Notes: generated from the letters alone by a model not told the origin. Positions 17,213 through 27,120 are shown, counted from the first letter of the stretch. The stretch: 64,000 nucleotides of DNA from Streptomyces flaveus (GCF_014647675.1 NZ_BMPQ01000024.1:77151-141150), one strand, 5' to 3'. Numbers and translations are program-made.

Positions 17213-17354
17213 ATTCCCCTGGCCGAAGGGGGCATTGGCACTCCTCGGCCACAGCAATCCCTTGAGTCGCTTTGCGGGCAGCGCTCACTCTGATCACCTG
17301 GCTTCCGCTCACCAGGCCGGAAGCGTCGTCAGCGTTCAGGGGAGGACGCCACCC
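17213..17354 (+). promoter_or_regulatory. Leader of first peptidase cassette, with hairpin
   Basis: About 135 bp are strongly conserved with 22198-22345 ahead of the second peptidase. Both contain GGCCGAAGGGGGCATTGGCA, then CGGCCACAG and AATCCCTTGAG. A hairpin GCTTCCG (17301-17307)/CGGAAGC (17318-17324) follows, then the ribosome site GGGGAGGA. A possible promoter is TTGAGT (17262-17267), 18 bp, CACTCT (17286-17291). Confidence 0.55.
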
Positions 17355-20300
17355 ATGCGAAGACTCCACGCCCTCTGGGCTGTGGCAGGAGCGGCAGGAC
17401 TACTCGCGGGCGCGATCACGCCCGCGGCGGCCGGTTCCGGATTACCGGTCACCGCACCGGACGCCACGCCCGTGCAGAGCGGCGCCAAGACCGGTGCCAC
17501 GAACACGCAGACCGTCACCCTCATCACCGGCGACACCGTGTCGCTCACGACCAGCCCGGACGGCAAGTACGCCGTGGACGTACAGCGTGGCGAGGGCCGT
17601 GAGGCCGCCACCTTCCTGTCCAGCGAACGCGACGGCGATATCAGCGTCTTGCCCTCCGACGCGCTCCCGCTGATCCAGGCGGGCCGCCTCGACCCCGCCC
17701 TGTTCAACATCACCCAGCTGGTGAAGCAGAGCTACACCGACGCCCAAGCCGGGGCCACCCCGGTCATCGCGACCTACACCAAGGGCAGTGCGACCCCCGA
17801 CGGCGCGCGTCGCACCCTCGCGCTCCCCGGGATCGACGGCGCCGCACTGAGCGCCGAGAAGTCCACCGCGTTCTGGGCGGACATCGCCCCCGCGCTCGGC
17901 ACCGAACCGACCTCGAAGGCCGCACGCCTGCTCGGTGAGGGCATCGAGAAGATCTGGCTGGACGCCAAGGTGGAGGCGTCCCTCGATGTGAGCGTTCCGC
18001 AGATCGGCGCGCCCGAGGTGTGGCAGTCCGGCTACGACGGCAAGGGCGTCAAGATCGCCGTCCTGGACACCGGCGCGGACACCGGACACCCGGACCTCGC
18101 GGGCAGGATCGCCGAGTCACGCAGCTTCGTGCCCGACCAGGCCGTGCAGGACGGTCACGGCCACGGCACCCACGTGGCGTCCACGATCGTCGGTTCGGGC
18201 GCGGCTTCGGACGGCAAGCTCAAGGGCGCGGCGCCCGGTGCGGAGCTGCTGGTCGGCAAGGTGCTGGGCAACGACGGTCGCGGCCAGACCTCCTGGATCC
18301 TCGAGGGCATGCAGTGGGCGGCGAACTCGGGAGCGAAGATCGTCTCGATGTCGCTGGGCGGTACCGCGTCGGGCTCCTCCGACGTGCTGAGCGAGACCGT
18401 GGACGAGCTGTCCGCGTCCACAGGCACCCTCTTCGTGGTCGCCGCCGGCAACACCGGCCCGGCGGAGGGGACCATCGGCACGCCCGGCATCGCCGACTCC
18501 GCGCTGACGGTGGGCGCGGTCGACAAGTCCGACAAGCTGGCCTCCTTCTCCAGCCGGGGCCCGCGCCTCGGTGACTCCGCGATCAAGCCGGAGATCACCG
18601 CGCCGGGAGTGGGTATCACGGCGGCCCGCGCCGCCGACACCAACATGGGCACGCCCGTCGACGACAATTACACGTCGGCGAACGGCACTTCGATGGCGAC
18701 TCCGCATGTCTCGGGCGTCGCCGCGCTGGTCGCCCAGGCGCATCCGGACTGGACGGGCCAGCAGATCAAACAGGCCCTCGCCAGCACCGCGAAGACCAGC
18801 CCGGACACCACCGTGTTCGAGCAGGGCGACGGCCGGGTGGACGCCGTGCAGGCCGTCGAGCAGGGCGTCTTCGCGACCCCGGCGCTCAGCTTCGGCACGT
18901 ACAAGGACAGCGACAGCGACACCGAGACCGACAGCAAGGACATCACGTACACCAACACCACTGACAAAGCAGTGGAGTTGAAGCTCTCCTCGTCCCTCAC
19001 CGCGGCCACCCCGGCCACGGGCCTCGTGACCGTCCCGGCGAACGGCACCACCACCGTCGCGGTCACGGTCGCCCCCGCCGACCAGGCCGAGGGCCGGTAC
19101 ACGGGCCACATCACCGCGAGCGCCGACGGCGTCCGGGTCACCACGGCCGTCGGCTTCGAGAAGCAGCCGAAGACCTACCGCCTGAAGGTGTCGCTGGTGA
19201 ACCGCGGCGGCAAGCCGTCCACCTCGTCATCGATCTTCATGTTGCAGGAGCTGAACGGCGCGTACCCGGCAACGAGCGGGTACATCGGCAGCGGCTACAC
19301 CCTCAACGTGCCGGCCGGCACGTACTCCACGGCGGCCTGGATCCCGGAGCGGGACGCGGGCGGACTGGAGGTCGCCACCTCGGTCGTCGGTGATCCCGAG
19401 ATCAAGGTCGACAAGGACACCGAGGTCGTCCTCGACGCCCGCAAGGCCGTCGAGATCAAGCCGAAGACCAAGGAGGACTCCGAGTTCCAGGGGTTCACCA
19501 CCAGCTGGCACCGGGAAGGTCCGGGTTCCGCCCTCAGGGTGACGTACCTTCAGAACTGGTGGACCGACCGCGTCTACGTCACTCCGACCGAGAAGGTCAC
19601 GGAGGGCATGTTCGAGTTCGTCTCCAAGTTCCGGCTGGCCGCCAAGGAGTTGACGGCGAGCGTCACCAGTCCCGAGAAGTACGCGCTTCCCCTCGACTAC
19701 GCACAGACGCGGAACGGCCTCCCGGCGGGGTTCAGCGGCGAGCGGAAGGTGCGGGCGGTGGCCGCCGGCAGCGGCAGCGCGGCCGACTTCGAAGGGCTCG
19801 ACGTCAAGGGCAAGGTGGCGGTCGTCCGGCTGCCGACCGGGAAGACGGCGGACGAGGCGCTGGCCAACGCGACCAAGGCCGGGGCCGGTTACGTGATCGC
19901 GTACCGCGAGACGCCCGGGTACTGGATCTCCTGGGTGGACAGCGCGACGATCCCGCTGATGGTCGCCACCGGCGAGGACGGCGCGAAACTCGGGGCACTG
20001 CTCGACAGCGGGAAGAAGGTCACGCTGAAGCTGGACGGCACGGCGGTCAGCCCGTACGTCTACAACGTGATGTTTCCGCAGACCGGCGCCATCGCGAAGA
20101 ACCAGACGTACTCCCTGAACAGCTCCAACACCGTGCGGCACAAGGTCCGTTACCACGGGGGCAAGGCCGGCCAGGTCGGCAAGGACGCCGTCTACCGGTA
20201 CCGCCCCGCGCAGTCCTCCGCCGTCGAGGCCAGCTACAAGACGCCACTCGGTACGGAGCGCACCGAGTACTACAACGTCTCCCCCGACACCCGTGTCTGG

Positions 20301-21041
20301 CACGCCGTCTACCCCGACGTGAATGCGAACCTGTCCCAGTGGAACACCCTGCGGACCTTCGACAAGGCGGGCCGGGTACCCACCGAGGACTGGCTGCGCC
20401 AGGTCGTGCGCCCGGCGTCCAGTGAGCAGTACGGCGTCTCCCAGCGCACCGGCGACAAACTCACCCTCAAGATAGCGGAGTTGAGCGATGCCGCACCCGG
20501 TCACTACGCGTACGTGGACAATGCCCAGGACACCGCGCAGGGCGCGCTGTACGCAGACGGGAAGCTGATCGGCAACTCCGTGCGCGGCGGTTACGGAACC
20601 TTCGACGTCCCGGCGGCGAAGACCGCGTACCGCTTCGTTCTCGACGCCCAGCGCACGGCCGACTGGGCGGCGTACTCCACGAGCACCCACACCGAATGGT
20701 CCTTCGCTTCGGCGCGCACGGAACAGCAGACGGCGCTGCCGCTGCTCTCCGTCGATTACGACGTGGACCGGCTGGACCTCCTGAACCGGGTCGAGTCCAA
20801 GGGGAGGTCGGAGGTCGGACTCTCCGTCCGGGACCAGCACAAGAGCATCACGACCGGTCAGCTGAAGGCCTGGGTCTCCTACGACGACGGCACGACCTGG
20901 AAGGAGGTGAAGGTCCGGCACGGCAGGGCGGAGCTCAAGCACCCGAAGGGCGCCGAGTTCGTGTCGCTGCGCGTGCGGGCCGCCGACCGGGACGGCAACG
21001 CGGTCGACCAGACCGTGGTGCGGGCGTTCGGCCTGAAGTAG
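17355..21041 (+). CDS. Secreted S8 (subtilisin-like) serine peptidase, copy 1
   Basis: This large exported subtilase is 1228 residues long. The signal peptide (MRRLHALWAVAGAAGLLAGA) ends near residue 26, and a prodomain of about 180 residues follows. The catalytic triad is visible: Asp238 in VLDTGAD, His270 in GHGTHVAS and Ser446 in NGTSMATPHVSG, with the oxyanion Asn in AAGNTGPAEG. A PA-like insert lies at about 800-870 (FEGLDVKGKVAVVRLP), and the remaining C-terminal half is beta-rich. ATG 17355 has GGAGG nine bases upstream; the frame runs 131 codons further upstream without a ribosome site. It heads the first of two near-identical cassettes with its own TrmB/LuxR-type regulator. Extracellular protein digestion is the likely role. 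Confidence 0.9.
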   Translation: MRRLHALWAVAGAAGLLAGAITPAAAGSGLPVTAPDATPVQSGAKTGATNTQTVTLITGDTVSLTTSPDGKYAVDVQRGEGREAATFLSSERDGDISVLPSDALPLIQAGRLDPALFNITQLVKQSYTDAQAGATPVIATYTKGSATPDGARRTLALPGIDGAALSAEKSTAFWADIAPALGTEPTSKAARLLGEGIEKIWLDAKVEASLDVSVPQIGAPEVWQSGYDGKGVKIAVLDTGADTGHPDLAGRIAESRSFVPDQAVQDGHGHGTHVASTIVGSGAASDGKLKGAAPGAELLVGKVLGNDGRGQTSWILEGMQWAANSGAKIVSMSLGGTASGSSDVLSETVDELSASTGTLFVVAAGNTGPAEGTIGTPGIADSALTVGAVDKSDKLASFSSRGPRLGDSAIKPEITAPGVGITAARAADTNMGTPVDDNYTSANGTSMATPHVSGVAALVAQAHPDWTGQQIKQALASTAKTSPDTTVFEQGDGRVDAVQAVEQGVFATPALSFGTYKDSDSDTETDSKDITYTNTTDKAVELKLSSSLTAATPATGLVTVPANGTTTVAVTVAPADQAEGRYTGHITASADGVRVTTAVGFEKQPKTYRLKVSLVNRGGKPSTSSSIFMLQELNGAYPATSGYIGSGYTLNVPAGTYSTAAWIPERDAGGLEVATSVVGDPEIKVDKDTEVVLDARKAVEIKPKTKEDSEFQGFTTSWHREGPGSALRVTYLQNWWTDRVYVTPTEKVTEGMFEFVSKFRLAAKELTASVTSPEKYALPLDYAQTRNGLPAGFSGERKVRAVAAGSGSAADFEGLDVKGKVAVVRLPTGKTADEALANATKAGAGYVIAYRETPGYWISWVDSATIPLMVATGEDGAKLGALLDSGKKVTLKLDGTAVSPYVYNVMFPQTGAIAKNQTYSLNSSNTVRHKVRYHGGKAGQVGKDAVYRYRPAQSSAVEASYKTPLGTERTEYYNVSPDTRVWHAVYPDVNANLSQWNTLRTFDKAGRVPTEDWLRQVVRPASSEQYGVSQRTGDKLTLKIAELSDAAPGHYAYVDNAQDTAQGALYADGKLIGNSVRGGYGTFDVPAAKTAYRFVLDAQRTADWAAYSTSTHTEWSFASARTEQQTALPLLSVDYDVDRLDLLNRVESKGRSEVGLSVRDQHKSITTGQLKAWVSYDDGTTWKEVKVRHGRAELKHPKGAEFVSLRVRAADRDGNAVDQTVVRAFGLK

Positions 21042-21057
21042 ACGGCCTGAAGTAGAC
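21030..21057 (+). repeat. 14-bp tandem repeat over the peptidase stop codon
   Basis: GGCCTGAAGTAGAC occurs twice in direct succession (21030-21043 and 21044-21057). It duplicates the Gly-Leu-Lys-stop end of the gene. The second peptidase copy has a single unit, so this is a recent local slip. Confidence 0.8.
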
Positions 21058-21112
21058 GGCATCCCAGGCCGGTACCAACAGCCTTAACAAACATTGCCTA
21101 CCGTGCCGAGCC

Positions 21113-22114
21113 ATGGCGAACACGGCATACGACACGGCAGACCAGACCCCTGCCGCGAGCCCCTGGGCCGCGGTGGGGGTCTCCGCCTTCGACGAGCTGG
21201 TATACCGGGCGATCCTCCACCAGCCCGATGCCGGCGCGGCCGGCTGGGCGCTCCTGACCGGCGCCTCGCCGGCCCGGGTGCGCGAATCCTGCACCCAGCT
21301 GCTCACGGTCGGGTTGCTCCAGCCGCCGGATTCCATGGGGGGATTACGCGCGATCGACCCGAGAGTGGCGGTCCGCGGGCTGATCAGACGGCGCGAGACG
21401 GTGTCCGAACTGCTCGCCGCCACCGCCGAGGAGATGGCTACCGCGTACGAGGCCGGGCTGCTGCGCGAGGAGCCGTCCCGGCTGATCGAGGTCGCTTCCG
21501 GCGAGGGTGCCATCGCCGCCCGCCTGGAGGAGATGTACGCGCGCGCCGAGCACGAGGTGTGCCTCTTCGACACGCCTCCGTATCTCGCACCGCCCGTCCG
21601 GCAGCTGGATCTCCAGACCGATCTGCTCAGACGCGGGATCGTCTCCCGCGGGATCTACGCGGCGCCCGCCCTGGAAGAACCGAACGTCCTCTCCCGCACT
21701 TGGAGGATGGTCGAACTCGGTGAGCAGGCGCGGGTATTGCCCTCCGTGCCGGTCAAACTGCTGGTGGTCGACGGGTGTCGGGCGATGCTCCCGCTGACCT
21801 CCTCCGCGGCGGGCGGCTACTGCGCCGTCGTGGTGTGGCACTCGGCGGTGACCGAAGCCCTGCAGAGGCTTTTCGAGATGGCCTGGCAGCAGGCGACGCC
21901 GCTCGGCCAGCCGGTCGGCGACGGTGAACTCCCCGAGGGAGAACGGACGTTGGTCAGGTTGCTGGCGGCCGGGATGAAGGACGAGGCGGTGGCCCGCCAT
22001 CTGGGGGTGAGCCTGCGGACCCTGCGGCGGCGGGTGAGTGAGCTGCAGGAGCGGCTGGGGGCGGCGAGCCGGTTCCAGCTGGGGGTGCGGGCCTCGCAAC
22101 GCGGCTGGCTCTGA
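21113..22114 (+). CDS. TrmB/LuxR-type transcriptional regulator, copy 1
   Basis: The 333-residue regulator has three parts. An N-terminal winged helix of TrmB type spans about 18-85 (LTGASPARVRESCTQLLTVGLLQPP). A phospholipase-D-like effector region follows at about 110-250. The C-terminus is a GerE/LuxR-type helix-turn-helix (LAAGMKDEAVARHLGVSLRTLRRRVSELQERLG). Having DNA-binding domains at both ends is a recurring Streptomyces arrangement. ATG 21113 follows the conserved TTAACAAA...CTACCGTGCC segment that also precedes copy 2. It lies 71 bp after the peptidase and before a strong terminator, suggesting a peptidase-regulator transcript or its own promoter. Control of the adjacent peptidase is inferred. 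Confidence 0.8.
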   Translation: MANTAYDTADQTPAASPWAAVGVSAFDELVYRAILHQPDAGAAGWALLTGASPARVRESCTQLLTVGLLQPPDSMGGLRAIDPRVAVRGLIRRRETVSELLAATAEEMATAYEAGLLREEPSRLIEVASGEGAIAARLEEMYARAEHEVCLFDTPPYLAPPVRQLDLQTDLLRRGIVSRGIYAAPALEEPNVLSRTWRMVELGEQARVLPSVPVKLLVVDGCRAMLPLTSSAAGGYCAVVVWHSAVTEALQRLFEMAWQQATPLGQPVGDGELPEGERTLVRLLAAGMKDEAVARHLGVSLRTLRRRVSELQERLGAASRFQLGVRASQRGWL

Positions 22115-22121
22115 TCGCGAA

Positions 22122-22150
22122 GGGCCGCACCCCGTGTGGGAGTGCGGCCC
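22122..22150 (+). terminator. Terminator closing cassette 1
   Basis: GGGCCGCAC (22122-22130) pairs with GTGCGGCCC (22142-22150), a 9-bp stem with an 11-nt loop just after the regulator stop. Cassette 2 has the equivalent at 27121-27152. Confidence 0.75.
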
Positions 22151-22197
22151 AACTTCCCTACAAGAGCGCCTACTTGCGGTCATTGCGGTCAGGCTGA

Positions 22198-22345
22198 CCG
22201 TCAACAGCCTTGGCCGAAGGGGGCATTGGCACGCCCCGGCCACAGGAATCCCTTGAGCCGCATTCCCCACAGCGCCCACCCTGATCACTGGCTTCCGTTT
22301 ACCAGGCCGGAAGCGATTTCAGTGTTCAGGGGAGGAAGTCCACAC
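22198..22345 (+). promoter_or_regulatory. Leader of second peptidase cassette, with hairpin
   Basis: This matches 17213-17354 over most of its length. The hairpin GCTTCCG (22291-22297)/CGGAAGC (22308-22314) and the ribosome site GGGGAGGA are conserved. Retention of the leader implies that both copies keep the same regulation. Confidence 0.55.
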
Positions 22346-25300
22346 ATGCGAAGACTCCACGCCCTCTGGGCCGTGGCAGGAGCGGCCGGACTGCTCGCGG
22401 GGGCCATCACCCCCGCGATGGCCGGCCCCGAGTCCCCGGTCACCGAGCCGGGCGCCACGCCCGTGCCGAGCGTCACCGCGCCAGGCACCACCAGCACGCA
22501 GACCGTCACCCTCATCACCGGTGACACGGTCACCCTCACCACCGCCGCCGACGGCAAGTCCGCCGTCGACGTCCGACGCGGCAAGGGCCGCGAGTCCGCC
22601 ACCTTCCTGTCGAGCGAGCAGAAGGGCGAGGTCAGCGTCGTACCGGACGACGCGATCCCGCTGCTTCAGGCGGGCCATATCGACCCGGCCCTGTTCAATG
22701 TCACCCAGCTCGTCAAGCAGGGATACGCGGACTCGAAGACCGGCGCCATCCCGCTGATCGCCACCTACCGCCAGGGGAACACCATCCCCGAGGGCGCGCG
22801 CAGGACGCTGTCCCTGCCCGGCATCGACGGCGCCGCGCTCAGCGCGAAGAAGTCGACCGCCGAGAAGTTCTGGGCGGACGTCGCCCCCGACGCCGAGAAC
22901 ACGGCCGCCGAGCCCACGGCCAAGGCGGCCAGGCAGCTCGGCGAGGGCATCGACAAGCTCTGGCTGGACGCCAAGGTCAAGGCGTCCCTCGACGTCAGCG
23001 TCCCGCAGATCGGCGCCCCCGAGGTGTGGCAGGCGGGCTACGACGGCAAGGGCGTCAAGATCGCCGTCCTGGACACCGGCGCGGACACCGGACACCCGGA
23101 CCTCGCGGGCAAGATCACGGAGTCGAAGACCTTCGTGCCCGATCAGGAGGTGCAGGACGGCCACGGCCACGGCACCCATGTCGCGTCCACGATCGCCGGC
23201 TCGGGCGCTGCCTCCGACGGCAAGCGCAAGGGTGTGGCGCCGGGCGCGGAGCTGATGGTCGGCAAGGTCCTCAACAACGCGGGCTCCGGCCAGTCGTCGT
23301 GGATCATCGCCGGCATGCAGTGGGCGGCGGAGTCCGGCGCGGACATCGTCTCCATGTCCCTCGGCGGTACGGCCTCCGGCCCCTCGGACCCGCTGAGCGA
23401 GACGGTGGACGAGCTGTCCGCGTCGACCGGCACCCTCTTCGTGATCGCCTCGGGCAACTCGGGCCCGCGGGAGCAGACCGTCGGTACGCCGGGCATCGCC
23501 GACTCGGCGCTCACGGTCGGCGCGGTCGACAAGTCCGACAAGCTGGCCTCGTTCTCCAGCCGTGGACCGCGCCTCGGCGACTCCGCGGTCAAGCCGGAGA
23601 TCACCGCGCCCGGCGTGGCCATCGCCGCGGCCCGTGCCTCCGGCACCGCCATGGGCACGCCGCTCGACGACAACTACACGGCCGCGAACGGCACTTCGAT
23701 GGCGACCCCGCACGTGGCGGGCGCGGCGGCGCTGGTCGCGCAAGCCCATCCGGACTGGACGGGCGAGCAGATCAAGCAGGCCCTGGCCAGTACCGCGAAG
23801 ACGAACGCCGACAACTCCGTGTTCCAGCAGGGAGACGGCCGCGTCGACGCCGTACGGGCGGTCACGCAGAAGGTCTTCGGGACCTCGACGCTGAGCTTCG
23901 GCAAGTACGAGGACGGGGACTCGGAGGTCGACAGCAAGAACATCATCTACACCAACACCACTGACGTGCCGGTGGAGTTGAAGCTCGCGTCGAGCCTCGA
24001 CGGTGTCACCCTGGGGGCCGGCACCGTGGCCGTGCCCGCCAAGGGCACCGCCACGGTCCCCGTCAGTGTCGACCCGGCGAAGGCGGCCCAGGGCCGGTAC
24101 TCAGGCCACGTCACCGCGACCGCCGACGGCATCCTGGTCACGACGGGCGTCGGCTACGACAAGGCACCGAAGACGTACGACCTGAAGGTCTCCCTCGTGG
24201 GCCGCGACGGCAAGCCGACCACCGGGGGGTCGCTCTACACGTTGCAGGAGCTGAACGGCGCCTACGCCAACGCCTACGGCTCCGTGGGCGCCACCGGGAC
24301 CTGGGAGGTCCCGGCCGGTACGTACTCCATCGCCACCTGGATCCCCGACAAGGACGCGGGCGGCGTGGCCGTCGGCACGTCGGTCGTCGGCAATCCCGAG
24401 ATCAAGGTCGACGGGGACACCGAGGTCACGCTCGACGCCCGCAAGGCGGTGGAGATCAAGCCGAAGACCAAGGAGGACGCCGAGCACCAGGGCTTCAGTA
24501 CCTCCTGGCACCGCGAAGGGCCCGGCAGCTCCTGGGGGTTGACGTACAGCCAAGGCCCCTGGACCGAGCACATCTATGTGGCGCCGACCGAGAAGGTCAC
24601 CGAGGGATCCCTCGAGTTCTACTCCAAGTTCCGTTTGTACGCGAAGGAGTTGACGGCGAGTGTCACCAGTCCCGAGAAGTACGCGCTGCCGCTCGACTAC
24701 GCCAACACGTACAACGACTTCCCGGTGAAGATCACCGGCGACCGCAAGGTGCAGGCGGTGGACGCGGGCGCCGGTACGGCGGCCGACTTCGAGGGGCTCG
24801 ACGTCAAGGGCAAGGCTGTGGTGGTCGGGGTCGCCGCCGACACGTGGGGGCCGGACGAGGCGATGGCCAACGCGGCGGAGGCGGGCGCGAGTTATCTGAT
24901 CGCGTACCGCAAGAAGGCCGGCCACTGGCTCACGGCCGTGGACAGGGCGACGATGCCCGTGATGATCACCACCGGCGAGGACGGCGAGAAGCTCACCACC
25001 CTGCTGAAGAGCGGCAAGAAGGTCACGCTCAAGCTGGGCGGCACAGAGGTCAGCCCGTACGTCTACAACGTGACCCTCCCGCAGTCCGGATCGATCTCGC
25101 CGGACCAGACGTACACCCTGGACCGCTCCACCACGGCGAAGGTGACGAACCGTTACCATGCGGGCAGGGCAGGCGAGTTGGGGGCGGACACGGTCTACAC
25201 CTTCCGCCCCTGGCAGCTGGTCGCGGTCGAGACCAGCGACTACATGCAACTCGGCCGGGAACGCACCGAGTACTTCAACGTGAGCCCCGACACCCGCGTC

Positions 25301-26044
25301 TGGCACACCGTCTACCCGTCCTGGGAGGCGAACGGGGGCCAGTGGAACACCCTGCGGACCTACGGCAAGGCGGGCACCCAGCCGAGCGAGGACTGGCTGC
25401 GCCAGGTCGTACGCCCGGCGACGAGCACCGAGTACGGCCTCTCGGAGCGCACCGGCGACAAACTCACCGTCTACGTACCGGAGTTGAGCGACGCGACGCC
25501 AGGTCACTACGGGTACGTCAGAGACGTCAACGACACCGCGCAGGGCAAGCTCTACGCGGACGGTCAGCTGGTCGGCGACTCGACGGTCGGCGGATACGGC
25601 GTCTTCGACGTCCCGGCGGCGAAGGCCTCGTACCGCTTCGTGCTCGACACGCAGCGGAAGGCCGACTGGACGCCGTACTCGACGAGCGCCCACACCGAAT
25701 GGTCCTTCGCCTCGGCACACACCGACGAGGCGACGGCGTTGCCCCTGCTCTCCGTCGACTATGACCTGGACGGGCTCGACCTCCTCAACCGCGCCGAATC
25801 CAAGCGGAAGCTGGACCTCGGGCTCTCCGTCCGGGATCAGGAGGGGAACGTCAAGGCCAAGTCCCTCAAGGCCTGGGTCTCGTACGACGACGGCGCGTCC
25901 TGGAAGGAGACGAAGGTCCGGAACGGCAAGGCCGAGATCAAGCACCCGAAGGGCACGGAGTTCGTGTCGCTGCGCGTGCAGGCCTCCGACGGCGCCGGAA
26001 ACCAGGTCGATCAGACCGTACTGCGGGCGTATGGCCTGAAGTAG
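22346..26044 (+). CDS. Secreted S8 (subtilisin-like) serine peptidase, copy 2
   Basis: This 1232-residue paralogue of the upstream peptidase is collinear throughout. The signal peptide is nearly identical (MRRLHALWAVAGAAGLLAGA), and the triad residues are Asp243, His275 and Ser451. It shares the PA-like segment (FEGLDVKGKAVVVGV) and the ending AYGLK. The catalytic domains differ at scattered positions. Divergence is greatest in the prodomain (an ENTAAE insertion) and in the C-terminal half, where substrate choice could have changed. The ATG has GGAGGA upstream. It is followed by its own regulator copy and terminator. No key residue is lost, so both copies should be active. Confidence 0.9.
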   Translation: MRRLHALWAVAGAAGLLAGAITPAMAGPESPVTEPGATPVPSVTAPGTTSTQTVTLITGDTVTLTTAADGKSAVDVRRGKGRESATFLSSEQKGEVSVVPDDAIPLLQAGHIDPALFNVTQLVKQGYADSKTGAIPLIATYRQGNTIPEGARRTLSLPGIDGAALSAKKSTAEKFWADVAPDAENTAAEPTAKAARQLGEGIDKLWLDAKVKASLDVSVPQIGAPEVWQAGYDGKGVKIAVLDTGADTGHPDLAGKITESKTFVPDQEVQDGHGHGTHVASTIAGSGAASDGKRKGVAPGAELMVGKVLNNAGSGQSSWIIAGMQWAAESGADIVSMSLGGTASGPSDPLSETVDELSASTGTLFVIASGNSGPREQTVGTPGIADSALTVGAVDKSDKLASFSSRGPRLGDSAVKPEITAPGVAIAAARASGTAMGTPLDDNYTAANGTSMATPHVAGAAALVAQAHPDWTGEQIKQALASTAKTNADNSVFQQGDGRVDAVRAVTQKVFGTSTLSFGKYEDGDSEVDSKNIIYTNTTDVPVELKLASSLDGVTLGAGTVAVPAKGTATVPVSVDPAKAAQGRYSGHVTATADGILVTTGVGYDKAPKTYDLKVSLVGRDGKPTTGGSLYTLQELNGAYANAYGSVGATGTWEVPAGTYSIATWIPDKDAGGVAVGTSVVGNPEIKVDGDTEVTLDARKAVEIKPKTKEDAEHQGFSTSWHREGPGSSWGLTYSQGPWTEHIYVAPTEKVTEGSLEFYSKFRLYAKELTASVTSPEKYALPLDYANTYNDFPVKITGDRKVQAVDAGAGTAADFEGLDVKGKAVVVGVAADTWGPDEAMANAAEAGASYLIAYRKKAGHWLTAVDRATMPVMITTGEDGEKLTTLLKSGKKVTLKLGGTEVSPYVYNVTLPQSGSISPDQTYTLDRSTTAKVTNRYHAGRAGELGADTVYTFRPWQLVAVETSDYMQLGRERTEYFNVSPDTRVWHTVYPSWEANGGQWNTLRTYGKAGTQPSEDWLRQVVRPATSTEYGLSERTGDKLTVYVPELSDATPGHYGYVRDVNDTAQGKLYADGQLVGDSTVGGYGVFDVPAAKASYRFVLDTQRKADWTPYSTSAHTEWSFASAHTDEATALPLLSVDYDLDGLDLLNRAESKRKLDLGLSVRDQEGNVKAKSLKAWVSYDDGASWKETKVRNGKAEIKHPKGTEFVSLRVQASDGAGNQVDQTVLRAYGLK

Positions 26045-26101
26045 GAGCGCCGCCAAAAGCGGTGCGACAGCTTTAACAAAGATCGTCTACCGTGCCGGGC
26101 C

Positions 26102-27106
26102 ATGGTGAACACGGCATACGACTCGGCACTCAGACAGACCCCTGCCGCGAGCCCCTGGGCCGCGGTGGGGGTCTCCGCCTTCGACGAGTTGCTGTACCAG
26201 GCGATTCTCCATCAGCCCGATGCGGGCGCGGGTGGCTGGGCACGGCTCACCGACGCGTCCCCCGCCCGGGTGCGCGAGGCCTGCGACCGGCTGCTCTCAC
26301 TCGGTCTTCTTCAACCGCCCGATTCCACCGGCGGGTTACGGGCCGTCGATCCGCGTGTGGCGATCCGCGCCCTGATCCGGCGGCGCGAGACCGAGTCCGA
26401 GCTGCTCGCCGCCACCGCCGACGAGATGGCGACGGCGTACGAGGCGGGGCTGCTGCGCGAGGAACCGTCGCGCCTGGTCGACGTCGTGTCGGGCGAGGGC
26501 GCAAACGCCGCGCGCCTGGAGGAGCTGTACGCGCGCGCCGAGCACGAGGTGTGCGTCTTCGACACTCCTCCGTATCTCGCCCCGCGCACCCCGCAGTTGG
26601 ACCTCCAGGCGGATCTGCTCAGCCGTGGCATCGTCTATCGCACGGTGTACGCGGCCACCGCCCTGGAGGACCCGGACGTGCTGTACCACGCCTGGAAGAT
26701 GGTGGAACTCGGCGAGCAGGCCCGGGTGCTGCCCACCGTGCCGATCAAACTGCTGGTGGTCGACGGCCGCACGGCGATGCTGCCGCTGACCGCGTCCGCC
26801 GCGGGCGGCTACTGCGCGGCGGTGGTACGGCACTCGGCGGTGACCGAAGCGCTGCAGAAGCTCTTCGAGCTGGCCTGGCAGCAGGCGACGCCGCTCGGTC
26901 AGCCGGTCACCGACGGCGAACTCACCGAGGGCGAGCGGGCGTTGACGCGGCTTCTCGCCGCCGGGATGAAGGACGAGGCGGTGGCCCGGCACCTGGGGGT
27001 GAGCCTGCGGACGCTGCGTCGGCGGGTGAGCGATCTGCAGGAGCGGCTGGGTGCGGCGAGCCGATTCCAGCTGGGGGTACGGGCGGCGCAGCGGGGCTGG
27101 GTATGA
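26102..27106 (+). CDS. TrmB/LuxR-type transcriptional regulator, copy 2
   Basis: This 334-residue paralogue of the regulator at 21113 matches along its full length, including the N-terminal winged helix, the PLD-like middle (FDTPPYLAPRTPQLDLQ) and the C-terminal LRTLRRRVSDLQERLG helix. The differences are mainly conservative changes, so the pair looks like a recent duplicate. It lies 57 bp after its peptidase, and the shared upstream TTTAACAAA/CTACCGTGCC block precedes the ATG. Both C-terminal recognition helices are practically identical, so the two regulators probably bind the same sites and cross-talk. Confidence 0.8.
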   Translation: MVNTAYDSALRQTPAASPWAAVGVSAFDELLYQAILHQPDAGAGGWARLTDASPARVREACDRLLSLGLLQPPDSTGGLRAVDPRVAIRALIRRRETESELLAATADEMATAYEAGLLREEPSRLVDVVSGEGANAARLEELYARAEHEVCVFDTPPYLAPRTPQLDLQADLLSRGIVYRTVYAATALEDPDVLYHAWKMVELGEQARVLPTVPIKLLVVDGRTAMLPLTASAAGGYCAAVVRHSAVTEALQKLFELAWQQATPLGQPVTDGELTEGERALTRLLAAGMKDEAVARHLGVSLRTLRRRVSDLQERLGAASRFQLGVRAAQRGWV

Positions 27107-27120
27107 CGGCATGACGCGAA

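Noticed and set aside
16962..17354. Extended N-terminus for peptidase copy 1
   Set aside because: The upstream codons cross the CebR box and leader, lack a ribosome site and would bury the signal peptide.
19227..21062. Large minus-strand frame opposite peptidase copy 1 (and its counterpart 24101-26056)
   Set aside because: The same antisense frame recurs because the genes are duplicated; no domain or start signal is seen.
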